Source: Hyphomicrobiales bacterium
GTDB taxonomy: Bacteria; Pseudomonadota; Alphaproteobacteria; Rhizobiales; Rhizobiaceae
Reading direction: 5' to 3'
DNA: 64,000 nt
NCBI GenBank assembly: GCA_900471525.1
Contig: UCEZ01000019.1
Span: forward strand, 62,001 to 126,000
The translations under genes and the position numbers were made by a program. Numbering within the stretch: position 1 is the stretch's first letter; each line of letters starts with the position of its first letter. Shown here piece after piece: positions 41,936 to 51,438 of the stretch. The notes below the pieces were generated by a model. It had not been told where the DNA came from, ran no database searches, and worked only from the letters and a program-made list of their open reading frames with translations.

Positions 41936-42496
41936 TCAAAAGCTCGCCCCCGGCTGAGACAGGAAAGCAACCTCCGCCGGTGTGGAGATACGGCCGACTA
42001 TCGCGTTGCGGTGCGGGAACCGGCCGAACTGGCGAATGATCTCGCAGTGACGGATGGCGAAATCAAGGTAGGTCGCATCGCCGAGTTCGGTGAAAAGCTT
42101 CACAGAGCGCGTCTGGTCGACGAGATTTTCCGAATGTTCAAGCGGAAGATAGAGGAAATTGCGCTGGTCCACCGAAAGGCCGGCGTCCGCGCCTGCATCC
42201 ACCGCAAGGCTCGCCTCGCGCAGAGCAAGACCATCGGTCGCAAAGGCGAGCGGCGTACCCCGATATATATTGCGCGGCATCTGGTCGAGGAGGATGATAG
42301 CGGCAAGCCGGCTCTCCGGCGATTCCCGCCACCGAGGCACTACCTCCCGCGCGAGCGCCAGGTGCGTCAGCCGAAAACGGCGGTCACATTGACTATCGAG
42401 CCCCGGCTGCGGCGTAAACCAGTCCTGCGGGCGCAGTTCGTCAAACCAGAATGACAGGATTTCTTCCGGTGTACATATGCCGGCGGCATCCGCCAT
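41936..42496 (-). CDS. DUF924 family protein
   Basis: A 186-residue soluble helical protein of the DUF924 family. Diagnostic parts are EILSFWFDELRPQDWFTP at the N-terminus, LLDQMPRNIYRGTPLAFATD near residue 75 and the end region IRQFGRFPHRNAIVGR. Structures of relatives show a TPR-like all-helical fold; function is unknown. The ATG at 42496 has AAGGAAGGGAGG. Confidence 0.88.
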   Translation of the reverse strand: MADAAGICTPEEILSFWFDELRPQDWFTPQPGLDSQCDRRFRLTHLALAREVVPRWRESPESRLAAIILLDQMPRNIYRGTPLAFATDGLALREASLAVDAGADAGLSVDQRNFLYLPLEHSENLVDQTRSVKLFTELGDATYLDFAIRHCEIIRQFGRFPHRNAIVGRISTPAEVAFLSQPGASF

Positions 42497-42645
42497 ATTC
42501 GCCTCCCTTCCTTTCACGCGTCACGATCACGGGATGTCATCTCCTATGCCAAGACACAGACATAGGCAGCCCTGATGCCGTTTCCATGGTTGCGCCCAGG
42601 CATCGTGCCCAACACCGGAAATCCATGTTCGAGCGCCTGGAATAC

Positions 42646-42987
42646 TTACCGTTCGCGCAACAGGCCCGGCAAGGCATTCCCGCCCGGCCCATATTGCTGC
42701 CGGCCGGTTTCACATGCAATTTCGGCGTTACCGCGGCGAATGGCGCCTTCCCGAGCATTGGCCATGGCATCGATCAGGTCGTAGTCGCGATTGGATTTTC
42801 CGATTTTCTGGCTGATGGCAATCGTCGTCACCGAAACCGTATCCATCTCGAGTGCCGGGCAGACGCGGGCAAAGGCGATGACATCGGCGATCTTTTCCAT
42901 GACGTCTTCCCGCGCGCCAGCAGTTGCAGGGAAAGCGGCATGCGACATGCAGAGGAGGAAAAGGCAGGCAAGGAGTTTCCGTTTCAT
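42646..42987 (-). CDS. Secreted hypothetical protein
   Basis: A 113-residue protein with a signal peptide (MKRKLLACLFLLCMSHAAFP). The mature part is helical and contains two cysteines (FARVCPALEM and IACETGRQ) that could pair. The ATG at 42987 has GGGGAC upstream. Family not recognised. Confidence 0.7.
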   Translation of the reverse strand: MKRKLLACLFLLCMSHAAFPATAGAREDVMEKIADVIAFARVCPALEMDTVSVTTIAISQKIGKSNRDYDLIDAMANAREGAIRRGNAEIACETGRQQYGPGGNALPGLLRER

Positions 42988-43180
42988 GACATTCAAGTCC
43001 CCGTGAAACCTCCCACATTCATTCTTGCTGATTCGCTGATATGCACAAGAGCGATCGAGGGCGCCTCCAAAAGCCTGGCGCAGGTGTCCTGGCTCGCGTC
43101 ATGACCGACTCGCTGGAAAATATCCGCGGAAACGCTATGTCGAAGAACAGGGGATCAATGACCCCATTGGGAGTTCGACA

Positions 43181-43471
43181 ATGAAAAAGCTGGCCTTTGC
43201 AGCCTTGGCCGCCCTGTTCCTGACCTCCTGTGTAGAGACGCAGTCCTACAACGGATCCTACGCCGGGCTAGAGCCGATCCCCGGCAGCATCACCTATGGC
43301 GGCCAACCCCGGACGAAGCTGAAGAAGGCCCCGGTCGGCAGCACGCTGCACAACAATTTCTACGGTCCCTACGGCGAACGCATCGAGGAAACCTACATGG
43401 TCATGCCCGACCGGTCGCTCAAGCTCGTGGCGCGCCGCCGCGGCTTTATCGGCTTTCCGTTCGACGACTGA
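43181..43471 (+). CDS. Small lipoprotein
   Basis: A 96-residue protein with a lipoprotein signal: MKKLAFAALAALFLTSC, lipobox LTSC, lipidated Cys17. The mature part of 80 residues is Gly/Tyr/Pro-rich and ends FIGFPFDD. Outer-membrane anchoring is likely. Family not recognised, although similar short lipoproteins are common in rhizobia. Confidence 0.75.
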   Translation: MKKLAFAALAALFLTSCVETQSYNGSYAGLEPIPGSITYGGQPRTKLKKAPVGSTLHNNFYGPYGERIEETYMVMPDRSLKLVARRRGFIGFPFDD

Positions 43472-43618
43472 TGTTCCGCCGGGGGATGGGCTATGGTAGG
43501 GTGTAGGCAACAGGGCAGCCTTTTGATGCCGTTGCGTGGCAAATGATTTCGGCAATGGCGCTTGCCAGGGCAGGACTTTCTCCGGCTGCCCAGGGAAAGG
43601 GAAAGTTCTGCGTTATAA

Positions 43619-43636
43619 TATTCCATCTAATGAATA
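43619..43636. promoter_or_regulatory. Dyad TATTC-N8-GAATA upstream of the sulfate importer operon
   Basis: A short symmetric site with a T-N11-A-like core, 31 bases upstream of the first sulfate gene and overlapping an AT-rich promoter-like stretch (gttataatattcc). It would suit a LysR-type regulator such as a CysB analogue, but this is only a suggestion. Confidence 0.35.
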
Positions 43637-43666
43637 GAGTATGCCTGCTTAACAACGGAGGTAGAC

Positions 43667-44692
43667 ATGCGAGCGAAACAACTCACGAGATTTTTTACGG
43701 TGGCGCTTCTCGCCTCCAGCATCCAGATCGGCGGACTGGGTTTCGCATTTGCCGATACGACGATTCTCAATGTCTCCTACGACCCGACGCGCGAACTCTA
43801 CAAGGATTTCAATGCGGCCTTCGCTGAAAAGTGGAAGGCGGATACGGGCGAGACAGTGACAATCCAGGCATCACACGGGGGGTCCGGCAAGCAGGCGCGT
43901 GCCGTGATCGATGGGCTGGAAGCAGACGTCGTGACGCTGGCACTTGAAGCCGATATCGATGCGATCGCCAAGGAAACCGGCAAGATTCCGGCGGACTGGA
44001 AGACGAAGTTCGAAAACAACAGCGCGCCTTACACCTCGACCATCGTGTTCCTGGTGCGCAAGGGCAATCCGAAGGGCATCAAGGACTGGGGCGATCTGGT
44101 CAAGGATGACATCCAGGTGATCACGCCGAATCCGAAAACCTCGGGCGGTGCACGCTGGAACTTCCTGGCGGCCTGGGCCTGGGCCCGCGCAGCCAATGGC
44201 GGCGACGACGCCAAGGCACAGGAATATGTAACGCAGCTCTTCAAGCATGTTCCGGTGCTCGACACCGGCGCCCGCGGCTCGACAACGACCTTCGTACAGC
44301 GTGGTCTCGGCGACGTTCTGCTGGCCTGGGAAAACGAGGCCTATCTGTCCCTCGAGGAACTCGGCCCGGACAATTTCGACATCGTTACACCGTCCATTTC
44401 GATCAAGGCCGAGCCGCCAGTGGCGCTGGTCGACGGCAATGTCGATGCCAAGGGTACCCGCAAGGTCGCCGAAGCCTATCTGCAGTACCTTTACTCGGAT
44501 GTCGGGCAAAAGCTCGCGGCAAAACACTACTACCGCCCCTTCAAGCCTGAGGTTGCCGATCCACAGGACGTCAAGCGTTTTGCTGATGTGAAGCTCGTCA
44601 CTATTGACGAATTCGGCGGATGGAAGGAAGCTCAGCCAAAATATTTTGGGGATGGTGGGCTCTTTGACCAGATCTACAAGCCGGGACAATAA
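43667..44692 (+). CDS. sbp: Sulfate ABC transporter periplasmic binding protein
   Basis: A 341-residue sulfate/thiosulfate-binding protein. The signal peptide ends near residue 29. The family motif NVSYDPTRELYKDFN begins the mature protein, SHGGSGKQARAVIDGL is the sulfate-contact loop, and PNPKTSGGARWNFLAAW follows near residue 160. The ATG has CGGAGG. It heads the sbp-cysT-cysW-cysA operon. Confidence 0.93.
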   Translation: MRAKQLTRFFTVALLASSIQIGGLGFAFADTTILNVSYDPTRELYKDFNAAFAEKWKADTGETVTIQASHGGSGKQARAVIDGLEADVVTLALEADIDAIAKETGKIPADWKTKFENNSAPYTSTIVFLVRKGNPKGIKDWGDLVKDDIQVITPNPKTSGGARWNFLAAWAWARAANGGDDAKAQEYVTQLFKHVPVLDTGARGSTTTFVQRGLGDVLLAWENEAYLSLEELGPDNFDIVTPSISIKAEPPVALVDGNVDAKGTRKVAEAYLQYLYSDVGQKLAAKHYYRPFKPEVADPQDVKRFADVKLVTIDEFGGWKEAQPKYFGDGGLFDQIYKPGQ

Positions 44693-44698
44693 GACTTT

Positions 44699-45556
44699 AT
44701 GACCGAACGCACAGCTTCGCTGTGGCAATTCAGACAGCCGAGCGTCATTCCGGGATTCGGATTGGCGCTCGGCGTTACTTTGTCATGGCTCATACTCATC
44801 ATTCTCATCCCCCTCTCCGGCCTTGCCTGGCGTTCCAGCGCCTTGGGCTGGACCACTTTCTGGGAACTGGCCACCGACCAGCGCACCATCAATGCTCTTA
44901 GAATCAGCTTCGGCACGGCCTTTCTCGCCGCGCTCGTAAATGTCGTCTTTGGTGTCATCCTCGCCTGGGTTCTCGTGCGCTACCGCTTCCCCGGCAAGCG
45001 CATCATCGATGCCATGGTCGATCTGCCGTTCGCGTTGCCGACCGCAGTTGCCGGTATCGCGCTGACGACGCTCTACGCCCCGAACGGCTGGATCGGCAGC
45101 CTTTTGACGCCACTGGGCATCAAGGTCGCCTTTACACCGCTCGGCATCGTCTTTGCTCTGGTCTTCGTCGGGCTGCCCTTCGTTGTCAGAACTGTCCAGC
45201 CAATCATGGAGGAGATCGACAAGGAGGTGGAGGAAGCCGCCGCGACGCTCGGCGCAAACCGCTTCCAGACGATCAGCCGCGTCTTACTGCCTGGTCTTGC
45301 GCCGGCGGTGCTCACCGGCTTTGCGCTGGCCTTTGCCCGTGGGGTCGGCGAATACGGCTCCGTCATCTTCATCGCCGGCAACCTTCCTTACGTGTCGGAA
45401 ATCGCCCCCTTGCTCATCGTCATCCGTCTGGAGGAATTCAATTATCCGGCGGCAACCGCAATCGCGGCCGTCATGCTTGTCATTTCCTTCGCCATGCTGT
45501 TGATCATCAACACCATTCAAGCCTGGAGCAGAAGGAGGTACGGTTATGGCGCATGA
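44699..45556 (+). CDS. cysT: Sulfate ABC transporter permease CysT
   Basis: A 285-residue permease with six hydrophobic segments. The coupling loop [21 protein letters not shown] is at about residue 180, and [14 protein letters not shown] is typical at the N-terminus. It starts 6 bases after sbp and overlaps cysW by 11 bases, so translation is coupled. Confidence 0.93.
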   Translation: MTERTASLWQFRQPSVIPGFGLALGVTLSWLILIILIPLSGLAWRSSALGWTTFWELATDQRTINALRISFGTAFLAALVNVVFGVILAWVLVRYRFPGKRIIDAMVDLPFALPTAVAGIALTTLYAPNGWIGSLLTPLGIKVAFTPLGIVFALVFVGLPFVVRTVQPIMEEIDKEVEEAAATLGANRFQTISRVLLPGLAPAVLTGFALAFARGVGEYGSVIFIAGNLPYVSEIAPLLIVIRLEEFNYPAATAIAAVMLVISFAMLLIINTIQAWSRRRYGYGA

Positions 45557-46436
45557 TGGCACAGCTTCACACGGCAGTACCGGAAACACGGAACTGGTCC
45601 GGGTCGCCACATCCGAGCATCGGCTGGCGCGCTACGGCCTGATCGGCACAGCGCTCTGTTTCGTCGGCATGTTCCTCGTTCTTCCCCTAGCGGCAGTCTT
45701 CACCGAAGCCATGCGCAACGGCCCGGGCGAATTCCTGACGGTGCTCGCGGATCCGGAAACCTTCTCGGCCATCCGGCTGACGCTGATTGTCGCGGGCATC
45801 GCCGTGCCGCTCAATCTGGTTTTCGGCATTGCCGCAGCCTGGGCGATCGCCAAGTTCGAGTTCAAGGGCAAGGCGTTTCTCACCACGCTGATCGACCTGC
45901 CCTTCTCGGTCTCTCCGGTCATATCCGGCATGGTCTTCGTGCTTTTGTTCGGCTCCCACAGCCTGATTGGTCCCTGGCTGCAAAGCCATGGCGTCCAGAT
46001 CCTGTTTGCCGTGCCGGGCATTGTTCTTGCAACCGTCTTCGTCACCTTCCCTTTCGTTGCCCGCGAACTGATCCCGCTGATGCAGGAACAGGGGACCAGC
46101 GATGAGGAAGCGGCTTTGTCGCTGGGTGCAAGCGGCTGGCAAACCTTCTGGCATGTCACGCTCCCCAACATCAAATGGGGTCTGCTGTACGGTGTTCTGC
46201 TTTGCAACGCCCGCGCGATGGGTGAGTTTGGCGCGGTCTCCGTCGTCTCCGGCCACATCCGCGGACTGACCAACACCATGCCGCTTCAGGTGGAAATCCT
46301 CTACAATGAATATAACTTCGTTGCCGCCTTCGCGGTTGCAACGCTTCTCGCCCTGCTCGCTCTCGTCACCCTCGTTCTGAAGTCGCTGCTCGAAATGAAA
46401 TACAGTGCCCAGATCGCTGCCAGCCGCCGGCACTGA
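45546..46436 (+). CDS. cysW: Sulfate ABC transporter permease CysW
   Basis: A 296-residue second permease of the heterodimeric channel, with six membrane segments. The coupling loop [21 protein letters not shown] lies near residue 190, and [20 protein letters not shown] near 230 is a CysW hallmark. The ATG has AGAAGGAGG inside the end of cysT. Confidence 0.93.
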   Translation: MAHDGTASHGSTGNTELVRVATSEHRLARYGLIGTALCFVGMFLVLPLAAVFTEAMRNGPGEFLTVLADPETFSAIRLTLIVAGIAVPLNLVFGIAAAWAIAKFEFKGKAFLTTLIDLPFSVSPVISGMVFVLLFGSHSLIGPWLQSHGVQILFAVPGIVLATVFVTFPFVARELIPLMQEQGTSDEEAALSLGASGWQTFWHVTLPNIKWGLLYGVLLCNARAMGEFGAVSVVSGHIRGLTNTMPLQVEILYNEYNFVAAFAVATLLALLALVTLVLKSLLEMKYSAQIAASRRH

Positions 46437-46450
46437 AAGGTCAAGTTTAC

Positions 46451-47488
46451 ATGGAAGTTCGCGTTCAAAACATACGCAAGGAATTCGGCCGCTTTCCTGC
46501 GCTCAACGATGTGTCGCTCGATATTCGCTCGGGCGAGCTGATCGCTCTGCTCGGCCCCTCCGGTTCGGGCAAGACGACGCTGCTGCGCCTGATCGCCGGC
46601 CTTGAGAGCCCCACCGAAGGCACCGTCTATTTCGGCAACGAGGATGCCTCGCGAAAGACCGTGCAGCAGCGCAATATCGGCTTCGTGTTCCAGCACTACG
46701 CCCTGTTCCGCCACATGACGGTCCTCGACAATGTCTCCTTCGGCCTCACCATCCGCCCCGCCGACCGGCGCCCGTCCAAGGCAGATATCCGCAAACGCGC
46801 CCTCGAACTGCTCGACCTCGTCCAGCTCAGCGGCCTTGAGAAACGCTATCCCGCGCAACTGTCCGGCGGCCAGCGCCAGCGCGTGGCACTGGCCCGCGCG
46901 ATGGCGGTTGAGCCCAACGTCCTGCTTCTCGACGAGCCTTTCGGCGCGCTCGACGCGCAGGTACGCAAGGAACTGCGCCGCTGGTTGCGCGAAATCCATG
47001 ATCGCACCGGTCACACCACCGTGTTCGTCACCCACGACCAGGACGAGGCGCTGGAACTTGCCGACCGCGTTGTCGTGATGAGCAAGGGCCAGATCGAACA
47101 GATCGGCACGCCGGACGAAATCTACGACACGCCCAACTCACCTTTCGTCTTCGGCTTCATCGGCCAGTCGAACATTCTTGCCGTGCGTGTCGAAAACGGC
47201 CAGCTCTGGCTCGAAGACCGCTCGATCGGCGTCAGCGCGCCAGGTGAGGCAGACGGCCCTGCACAGCTCTATTTCCGCCCGCACGATATCGAGCTGCTCG
47301 ACGGCTGCGGCGGCTGCATCGCCGGCATCGTCACCGTGACCCGCCGCGTCGCAGGTACCCGCCATGTCGAACTGGATATCGGTGCCGCCAACAGCACAGT
47401 CGAAATCGAACTTCCACCGGAAAAGGTCACGTCTGATCGTTCCCGCATCGCGTTCAGGCCGACGCGGTGGAAATTGTTCAGGGATTAG
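46451..47488 (+). CDS. cysA: Sulfate ABC transporter ATP-binding protein CysA
   Basis: A 345-residue ATPase. Walker A is GPSGSGKTT near residues 37-45, the signature LSGGQRQR near 137 and Walker B VLLLDEPF near 157. A TOBE-like C-terminal domain fills residues 240-345 (LYFRPHDIELLD). It is the last gene of the operon; no clear terminator hairpin follows in the next 280 bases. Confidence 0.93.
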   Translation: MEVRVQNIRKEFGRFPALNDVSLDIRSGELIALLGPSGSGKTTLLRLIAGLESPTEGTVYFGNEDASRKTVQQRNIGFVFQHYALFRHMTVLDNVSFGLTIRPADRRPSKADIRKRALELLDLVQLSGLEKRYPAQLSGGQRQRVALARAMAVEPNVLLLDEPFGALDAQVRKELRRWLREIHDRTGHTTVFVTHDQDEALELADRVVVMSKGQIEQIGTPDEIYDTPNSPFVFGFIGQSNILAVRVENGQLWLEDRSIGVSAPGEADGPAQLYFRPHDIELLDGCGGCIAGIVTVTRRVAGTRHVELDIGAANSTVEIELPPEKVTSDRSRIAFRPTRWKLFRD

Positions 47489-47769
47489 ACGCGACACCAT
47501 CCCAAGGGGTACAGAAGGCGAGCGGAACCCCCTCGCGGCCCGGATTGGCGCCGTTGTCTACGCCGCCTTTTCCATCGTCATAGCGGGTCAATTCGGTGGC
47601 CCGCAGACGACATTGAGTGCAGTTTAAGCAAAAGAAGGCCCCAGGCCGCCTCTCGCGAAATATATGCTCTTGGTTTTTCATTCTTTTTCCAATGACAGCT
47701 TGATCAACAGCAACAAGCCGTCGCATCCTGCCGTTCCATCCAGCCTATTCGACCCCAGCAGGACGCGGA

Positions 47770-49821
47770 ATGAACTATAGACGCGAAATCGACGGGCTCA
47801 GATCCGTGGCCGTGATTCCCGTGGTGCTGTTTCACGCGGGCTTCCAGCTCTTCAGTGGCGGCTTCATCGGGGTCGATATCTTCTTCGTCATCAGCGGATA
47901 TCTGATCACGTCGATCATCATCGCAGAACGCGAAAAAGGCAGTTTCTCGCTGCTCAAATTCTACGAGCGCCGCGCCCGCCGTATCCTTCCCGTGCTCTTC
48001 TTCGTGCTTTTGTGCTGCCTTCCCTTTGCGTGGGCCTGGATGCTGCCTGCGCAGATGGCAAGCTTTGCCCGAAGCATCATCGCCGTCTGCCTGTTCGGCT
48101 CCAATTTCTTCTTCTGGCATGAAAGCGGCGGCTACTTCGCCGCAACCTCCGAAGAGCAGCCCCTGCTGCATACATGGAGCCTTGCAGTGGAGGAGCAGTA
48201 TTACATGCTGTTTCCGCTCTTCGTGACGCTGATGTGGCGTTTCGGCCCGCGGGTGCTGATCGGTGCCATCGCCGCCATCGCGTTGACCAGCCTGCTGCTC
48301 GCGCAATACGGTTCGATGAACTTCGCTACCGCGAATTTCTATCTGCCGAACACGCGTGCCTGGGAACTGCTGGCAGGCTCGCTCTGCGCTTTCCTATTGG
48401 CCGGCGGGCGGCAGTACAAAAGCAACATCCTGTCTTTGGCAGGGTTGGCCATCATCGTCTTCTCCATTTTTGTCTATGACGACGCGACACCCTTTCCATC
48501 GCTCTACGCGCTCGTCCCGGTTCTCGGCGCCGTACTGATCATCCTGTTCGGATCCGCAGGCTCGCTGACGGCCCGGCTGCTATCGACGCGGCCGATGGTC
48601 GGCATAGGGCTGATCAGCTACAGCCTCTATCTCTGGCATCAGCCGGTGTTTGCCTTCGCGCGTATCCGCAGCCTTACCGAACCGTCCATGTTTCAGATGA
48701 TCCTTCTGGCGCTCGCCTGCTGCGGCCTTGCCTACCTGTCGTGGCGGTTCATAGAAACACCATTCCGCAAGGGCAGCGGTGTTCAGCTCCTGCCGACACC
48801 CGCCCGGATACTGGGCAGCGGGGCCATCGTGGCGGCGCTGTTCATCGGCATCGGTTTCTATGGCACGATGGACAACGGCCTGCAGTTCCGTCTGCCGGCG
48901 GATGCGCGGATAGCCCTTGCCGAACAGGAGCATCACGACACAATCATGGAGACCTGCCTGTTCGACAAGGGCGAGGCATCCCTGCCCCACCCGGTTCGGG
49001 ATTGCCTGACCAAGCATTCAACCGGCAGCAAGACGATGCTGATCGGCGATTCGCACGCCGCAGCACTCGCAGGGGAAGCACTGCGCCGCTTTGATGCCGC
49101 GAATGCCGATCTCTACGTGATGACGCATTCGGCCTGTGTCGGCTTTTCGGGCTTCTATGTTTCCAATCCGAAATACCGGCTGCGCTGCAACTCCTTCTTC
49201 ACCGGCATCGAGGACTATATCCAAAGGAGCGAGACTGAGACGTTGATCATGGCAAGCCGCTGGAGCCTTTATGTCGATGGATCGCCGTTCGACAATGGCG
49301 AGGGCGGCATAGAGCCATTGAAGCCCACCTATGTCGATCTGTTCGATCGCCTGAGCGAACATGCCAGCCAGGACGATCCGGCCCGCAAAGCGCGCGTGCT
49401 CAAGCAGTATGTGGCCGATATCCAGAAACATCTCGACGCAGGCCGCAATGTGGTGCTCGTCTATCCCATACCGGAAGCGGGATGGAACGTGCCCGAGCTC
49501 GTCGCCAAAAGCGCGATGTCCGGGGTCGGAAACCTTGAATTCAGCACCAGCTACGAACGCTACCAGCAGCGGAACGCAGCGGTGATCACCGCGTTCGACG
49601 CAATCTCCCACCCCAATCTCTTCCGCGTCCGGCCCGCCGATTTCTTCTGCAACAGCTTCATCAAGGACCGCTGTATCAACAGCGTGAGTGCAGAAAGAAT
49701 TTTCTATTTCGACGATGACCACCTGTCCGACGCTGGCGCAACATTGGTCGTTCCGGCCATATTGGAAGCCGTCGAAACCATCAATGGACGAACAGCGGCA
49801 CCGACACTGGTCAAACAATAG
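47770..49821 (+). CDS. Acyltransferase family 3 / SGNH fusion (OafA-type)
   Basis: A 683-residue inner-membrane O-acyltransferase. The N-terminus NYRREIDGLRSVAVIPVVLFHAG carries the RxxxD-like start of the family; ten or more membrane segments follow up to about residue 370, with WSLAVEEQYYMLFP near 137 and SYSLYLWHQPVF near 285. A periplasmic SGNH domain starts near 415 (MLIGDSHAAAL, the catalytic Ser) and ends with DDDHLSDAGA supplying Asp and His. Relatives acetylate O-antigen or exopolysaccharide. It stands alone, 281 bases after cysA. Confidence 0.9.
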   Translation: MNYRREIDGLRSVAVIPVVLFHAGFQLFSGGFIGVDIFFVISGYLITSIIIAEREKGSFSLLKFYERRARRILPVLFFVLLCCLPFAWAWMLPAQMASFARSIIAVCLFGSNFFFWHESGGYFAATSEEQPLLHTWSLAVEEQYYMLFPLFVTLMWRFGPRVLIGAIAAIALTSLLLAQYGSMNFATANFYLPNTRAWELLAGSLCAFLLAGGRQYKSNILSLAGLAIIVFSIFVYDDATPFPSLYALVPVLGAVLIILFGSAGSLTARLLSTRPMVGIGLISYSLYLWHQPVFAFARIRSLTEPSMFQMILLALACCGLAYLSWRFIETPFRKGSGVQLLPTPARILGSGAIVAALFIGIGFYGTMDNGLQFRLPADARIALAEQEHHDTIMETCLFDKGEASLPHPVRDCLTKHSTGSKTMLIGDSHAAALAGEALRRFDAANADLYVMTHSACVGFSGFYVSNPKYRLRCNSFFTGIEDYIQRSETETLIMASRWSLYVDGSPFDNGEGGIEPLKPTYVDLFDRLSEHASQDDPARKARVLKQYVADIQKHLDAGRNVVLVYPIPEAGWNVPELVAKSAMSGVGNLEFSTSYERYQQRNAAVITAFDAISHPNLFRVRPADFFCNSFIKDRCINSVSAERIFYFDDDHLSDAGATLVVPAILEAVETINGRTAAPTLVKQ

Positions 49822-50063
49822 GCCACCGGATCTTCAAATCCCGTTTCATTCTCACCGCCGGCATATGATCGGCATTTGGCACCTCGATTCCAGGGCTTCG
49901 ACAGGGCCGGCGGCAATCCGTCGAGCACCATTTCGGCCAGCACGATCTTTGCCTGCCGGATGGCTGCAATCAAATCTTGAAAATCCAAAGCCTCGTCGGC
50001 CGGAATTGTGCCGTCATTGTCGATTACCTTGAATAGAACGCTGCCATGACAATTTTCCCCCAT
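49704..50063 (-). pseudogene. DUF6894-like remnant
   Basis: A minus-strand frame whose first 50 residues (VIDNDGTIPADEALDFQDLI and AIRQAKIVLAEMV) resemble the DUF6894 family of small alphaproteobacterial proteins. The following part does not continue the family and runs 118 bases into the 3' end of the acyltransferase gene. No ribosome site is visible before the ATG at 50063. I read it as a decayed or frameshifted copy. It lies in an otherwise gene-free stretch of about 420 bases (49822-50243). Confidence 0.35.
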
Positions 50064-50243
50064 TCGGGAAAAGCATGAAAAAGCAAAAGGCCGCCTGACA
50101 TAAAATTTTTCTTGGCGCGGGGGCATCATGTCTTAGTGAATGGCGCTGATTTCAAATCGCGCTACACTGCCACCATCGCCGATCATGCCTTGCGCGCTGA
50201 CGGCAGAAAGACAGCGAATTCCATCCTCAAAGGAGGAACAGCA

Positions 50244-50474
50244 ATGGCGTATTTCAGTCCGCAGGTCGATGCTCTTTGTGCGGAGGATATTGACGCGCTA
50301 CGGCTCATTTTCGATCAGTTTTGCGAGACGCATCAAACGACACGCGCGGACGCCGACATGCAGGTTTGCGCTGCCGCTGCCGTTCGGCTTTATCAAAGCG
50401 GCGAGAGAGATCCGGTCGTGTTGACAAAAGCATGTGAGGCCGCGTTACAGCAGGACATCGCAATCGGCGCATGA
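50244..50474 (+). CDS. Small hypothetical protein
   Basis: A 76-residue soluble helical protein starting MAYFSPQVDALCAEDIDALR. The ATG has a strong AAAGGAGGAA site, and the codon pattern matches the neighbourhood. Two cysteines are present. Family not recognised. Confidence 0.65.
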   Translation: MAYFSPQVDALCAEDIDALRLIFDQFCETHQTTRADADMQVCAAAAVRLYQSGERDPVVLTKACEAALQQDIAIGA

Positions 50475-50507
50475 GCGCAATCGTGCCAGGAGTTAAGTAA
50501 CAGATCG

Positions 50508-50672
50508 TTATTTCGTTTCCTTCGCCGCATTTTCCGGCGTAACGACCAGCGGGTCCGGCGGCGTCGTACTCTTTGCACTTTCGTCCGGCGCAAAATACTG
50601 AACCACGAGAATGCTCAGGATCGAGCCGACAACGAAGGCAAGAACACCGATCATAAGCGTGCGAGAGGTCAT
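50508..50672 (-). CDS. Small single-pass membrane protein
   Basis: A 54-residue protein starting MTSRTLMIGVLAFVVGSILS. One hydrophobic helix covers residues 5-26, followed by a Pro/Lys-rich polar tail of about 28 residues (APDESAKSTTPPDP). Convergent with the preceding small gene. Function unknown; similar anchors occur in alphaproteobacterial genomes as short hypothetical genes. Confidence 0.6.
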   Translation of the reverse strand: MTSRTLMIGVLAFVVGSILSILVVQYFAPDESAKSTTPPDPLVVTPENAAKETK

Positions 50673-50755
50673 GGTTTAGCTCCAGTCACCCCTCGAAACC
50701 AACCGCCATTTACCTGTCAAACGGGCCGCACTACACGGCCCGTGCCCCATTCAGC

Positions 50756-51370
50756 TTACTCGTAGACGTAGACGATCCGGCGGCTCTGCGGGTCGACCAG
50801 CGTCGGCCGGTCGTTGATGCGCACATAGCTGTATTGATAGTTTGGCACCTGAGAGATTACCACCTCGCCCGGTAGCGTCGCGCCAACCACCACTTCACCA
50901 TCATAGGGAACCGCCTCCATCGGTGTGCGCTCGATGTAGGTCAATACTTCCGGCGGCGGCACGATCGCGCCGGTGCTATCGACCGTCCCGATCAGTTCAT
51001 CGCCGGGCGCCGGTTGGGCGGGGCCGGAAACGCTCCCGGTCGCTTCGTAGCTGACGATCGGCACTCCGAGATCCGTGCGGCGTTCCTGGACGATGACGGG
51101 CGCACCATTGTAGTCGACCGTCAATTCCTGGGCGTAGACCCAGCCACGCATGCCGTTGACGTCGATGCGGCACCAGCGATCTCCTTCAAGGCAGCCATCC
51201 AGTGCCGCGGTGCTGCCACGTGTGGCAATTCCGAGGGACGGATAGTTCGCTCCCGGCCCGGAGTAGATTGTCAGGTCGGTCGCCGTTGTCGCCATCATGT
51301 CCGCATGTGCGAACCCGGCTCCCGAGACAAGCATCACACCCGCGAGCAAAGGTTTTGAGATCCACCGCAT
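50756..51370 (-). CDS. Secreted SH3b and DUF1236 domain protein
   Basis: A 204-residue exported protein. The signal peptide is MRWISKPLLAGVMLVSGAGF with cleavage near 23. Residues 28-85 form a bacterial SH3 domain (ATDLTIYSGPGANYPSLG, CRIDVNGMRGWVYAQ), and the last 45 residues match DUF1236 (YSYVRINDRPTLVDPQSRRI). Such proteins are periplasmic or surface-linked in rhizobia; function is unknown. The ATG at 51370 begins the signal peptide. Confidence 0.82.
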   Translation of the reverse strand: MRWISKPLLAGVMLVSGAGFAHADMMATTATDLTIYSGPGANYPSLGIATRGSTAALDGCLEGDRWCRIDVNGMRGWVYAQELTVDYNGAPVIVQERRTDLGVPIVSYEATGSVSGPAQPAPGDELIGTVDSTGAIVPPPEVLTYIERTPMEAVPYDGEVVVGATLPGEVVISQVPNYQYSYVRINDRPTLVDPQSRRIVYVYE

Positions 51371-51438
51371 GTTCCTTCTCCTTTTGAACAGTGAACCCCA
51401 AACGTCTGATGACACCCAATGTTCCTTGGGAGGGGCGC

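Noticed and set aside
47520-47630. A fragment resembling the end of a Flp-type pilin (IGAVVYAAFSIVIAG)
   Set aside because: The similarity is only a hydrophobic pattern, there is no start or ribosome site, and no pilus genes are nearby.
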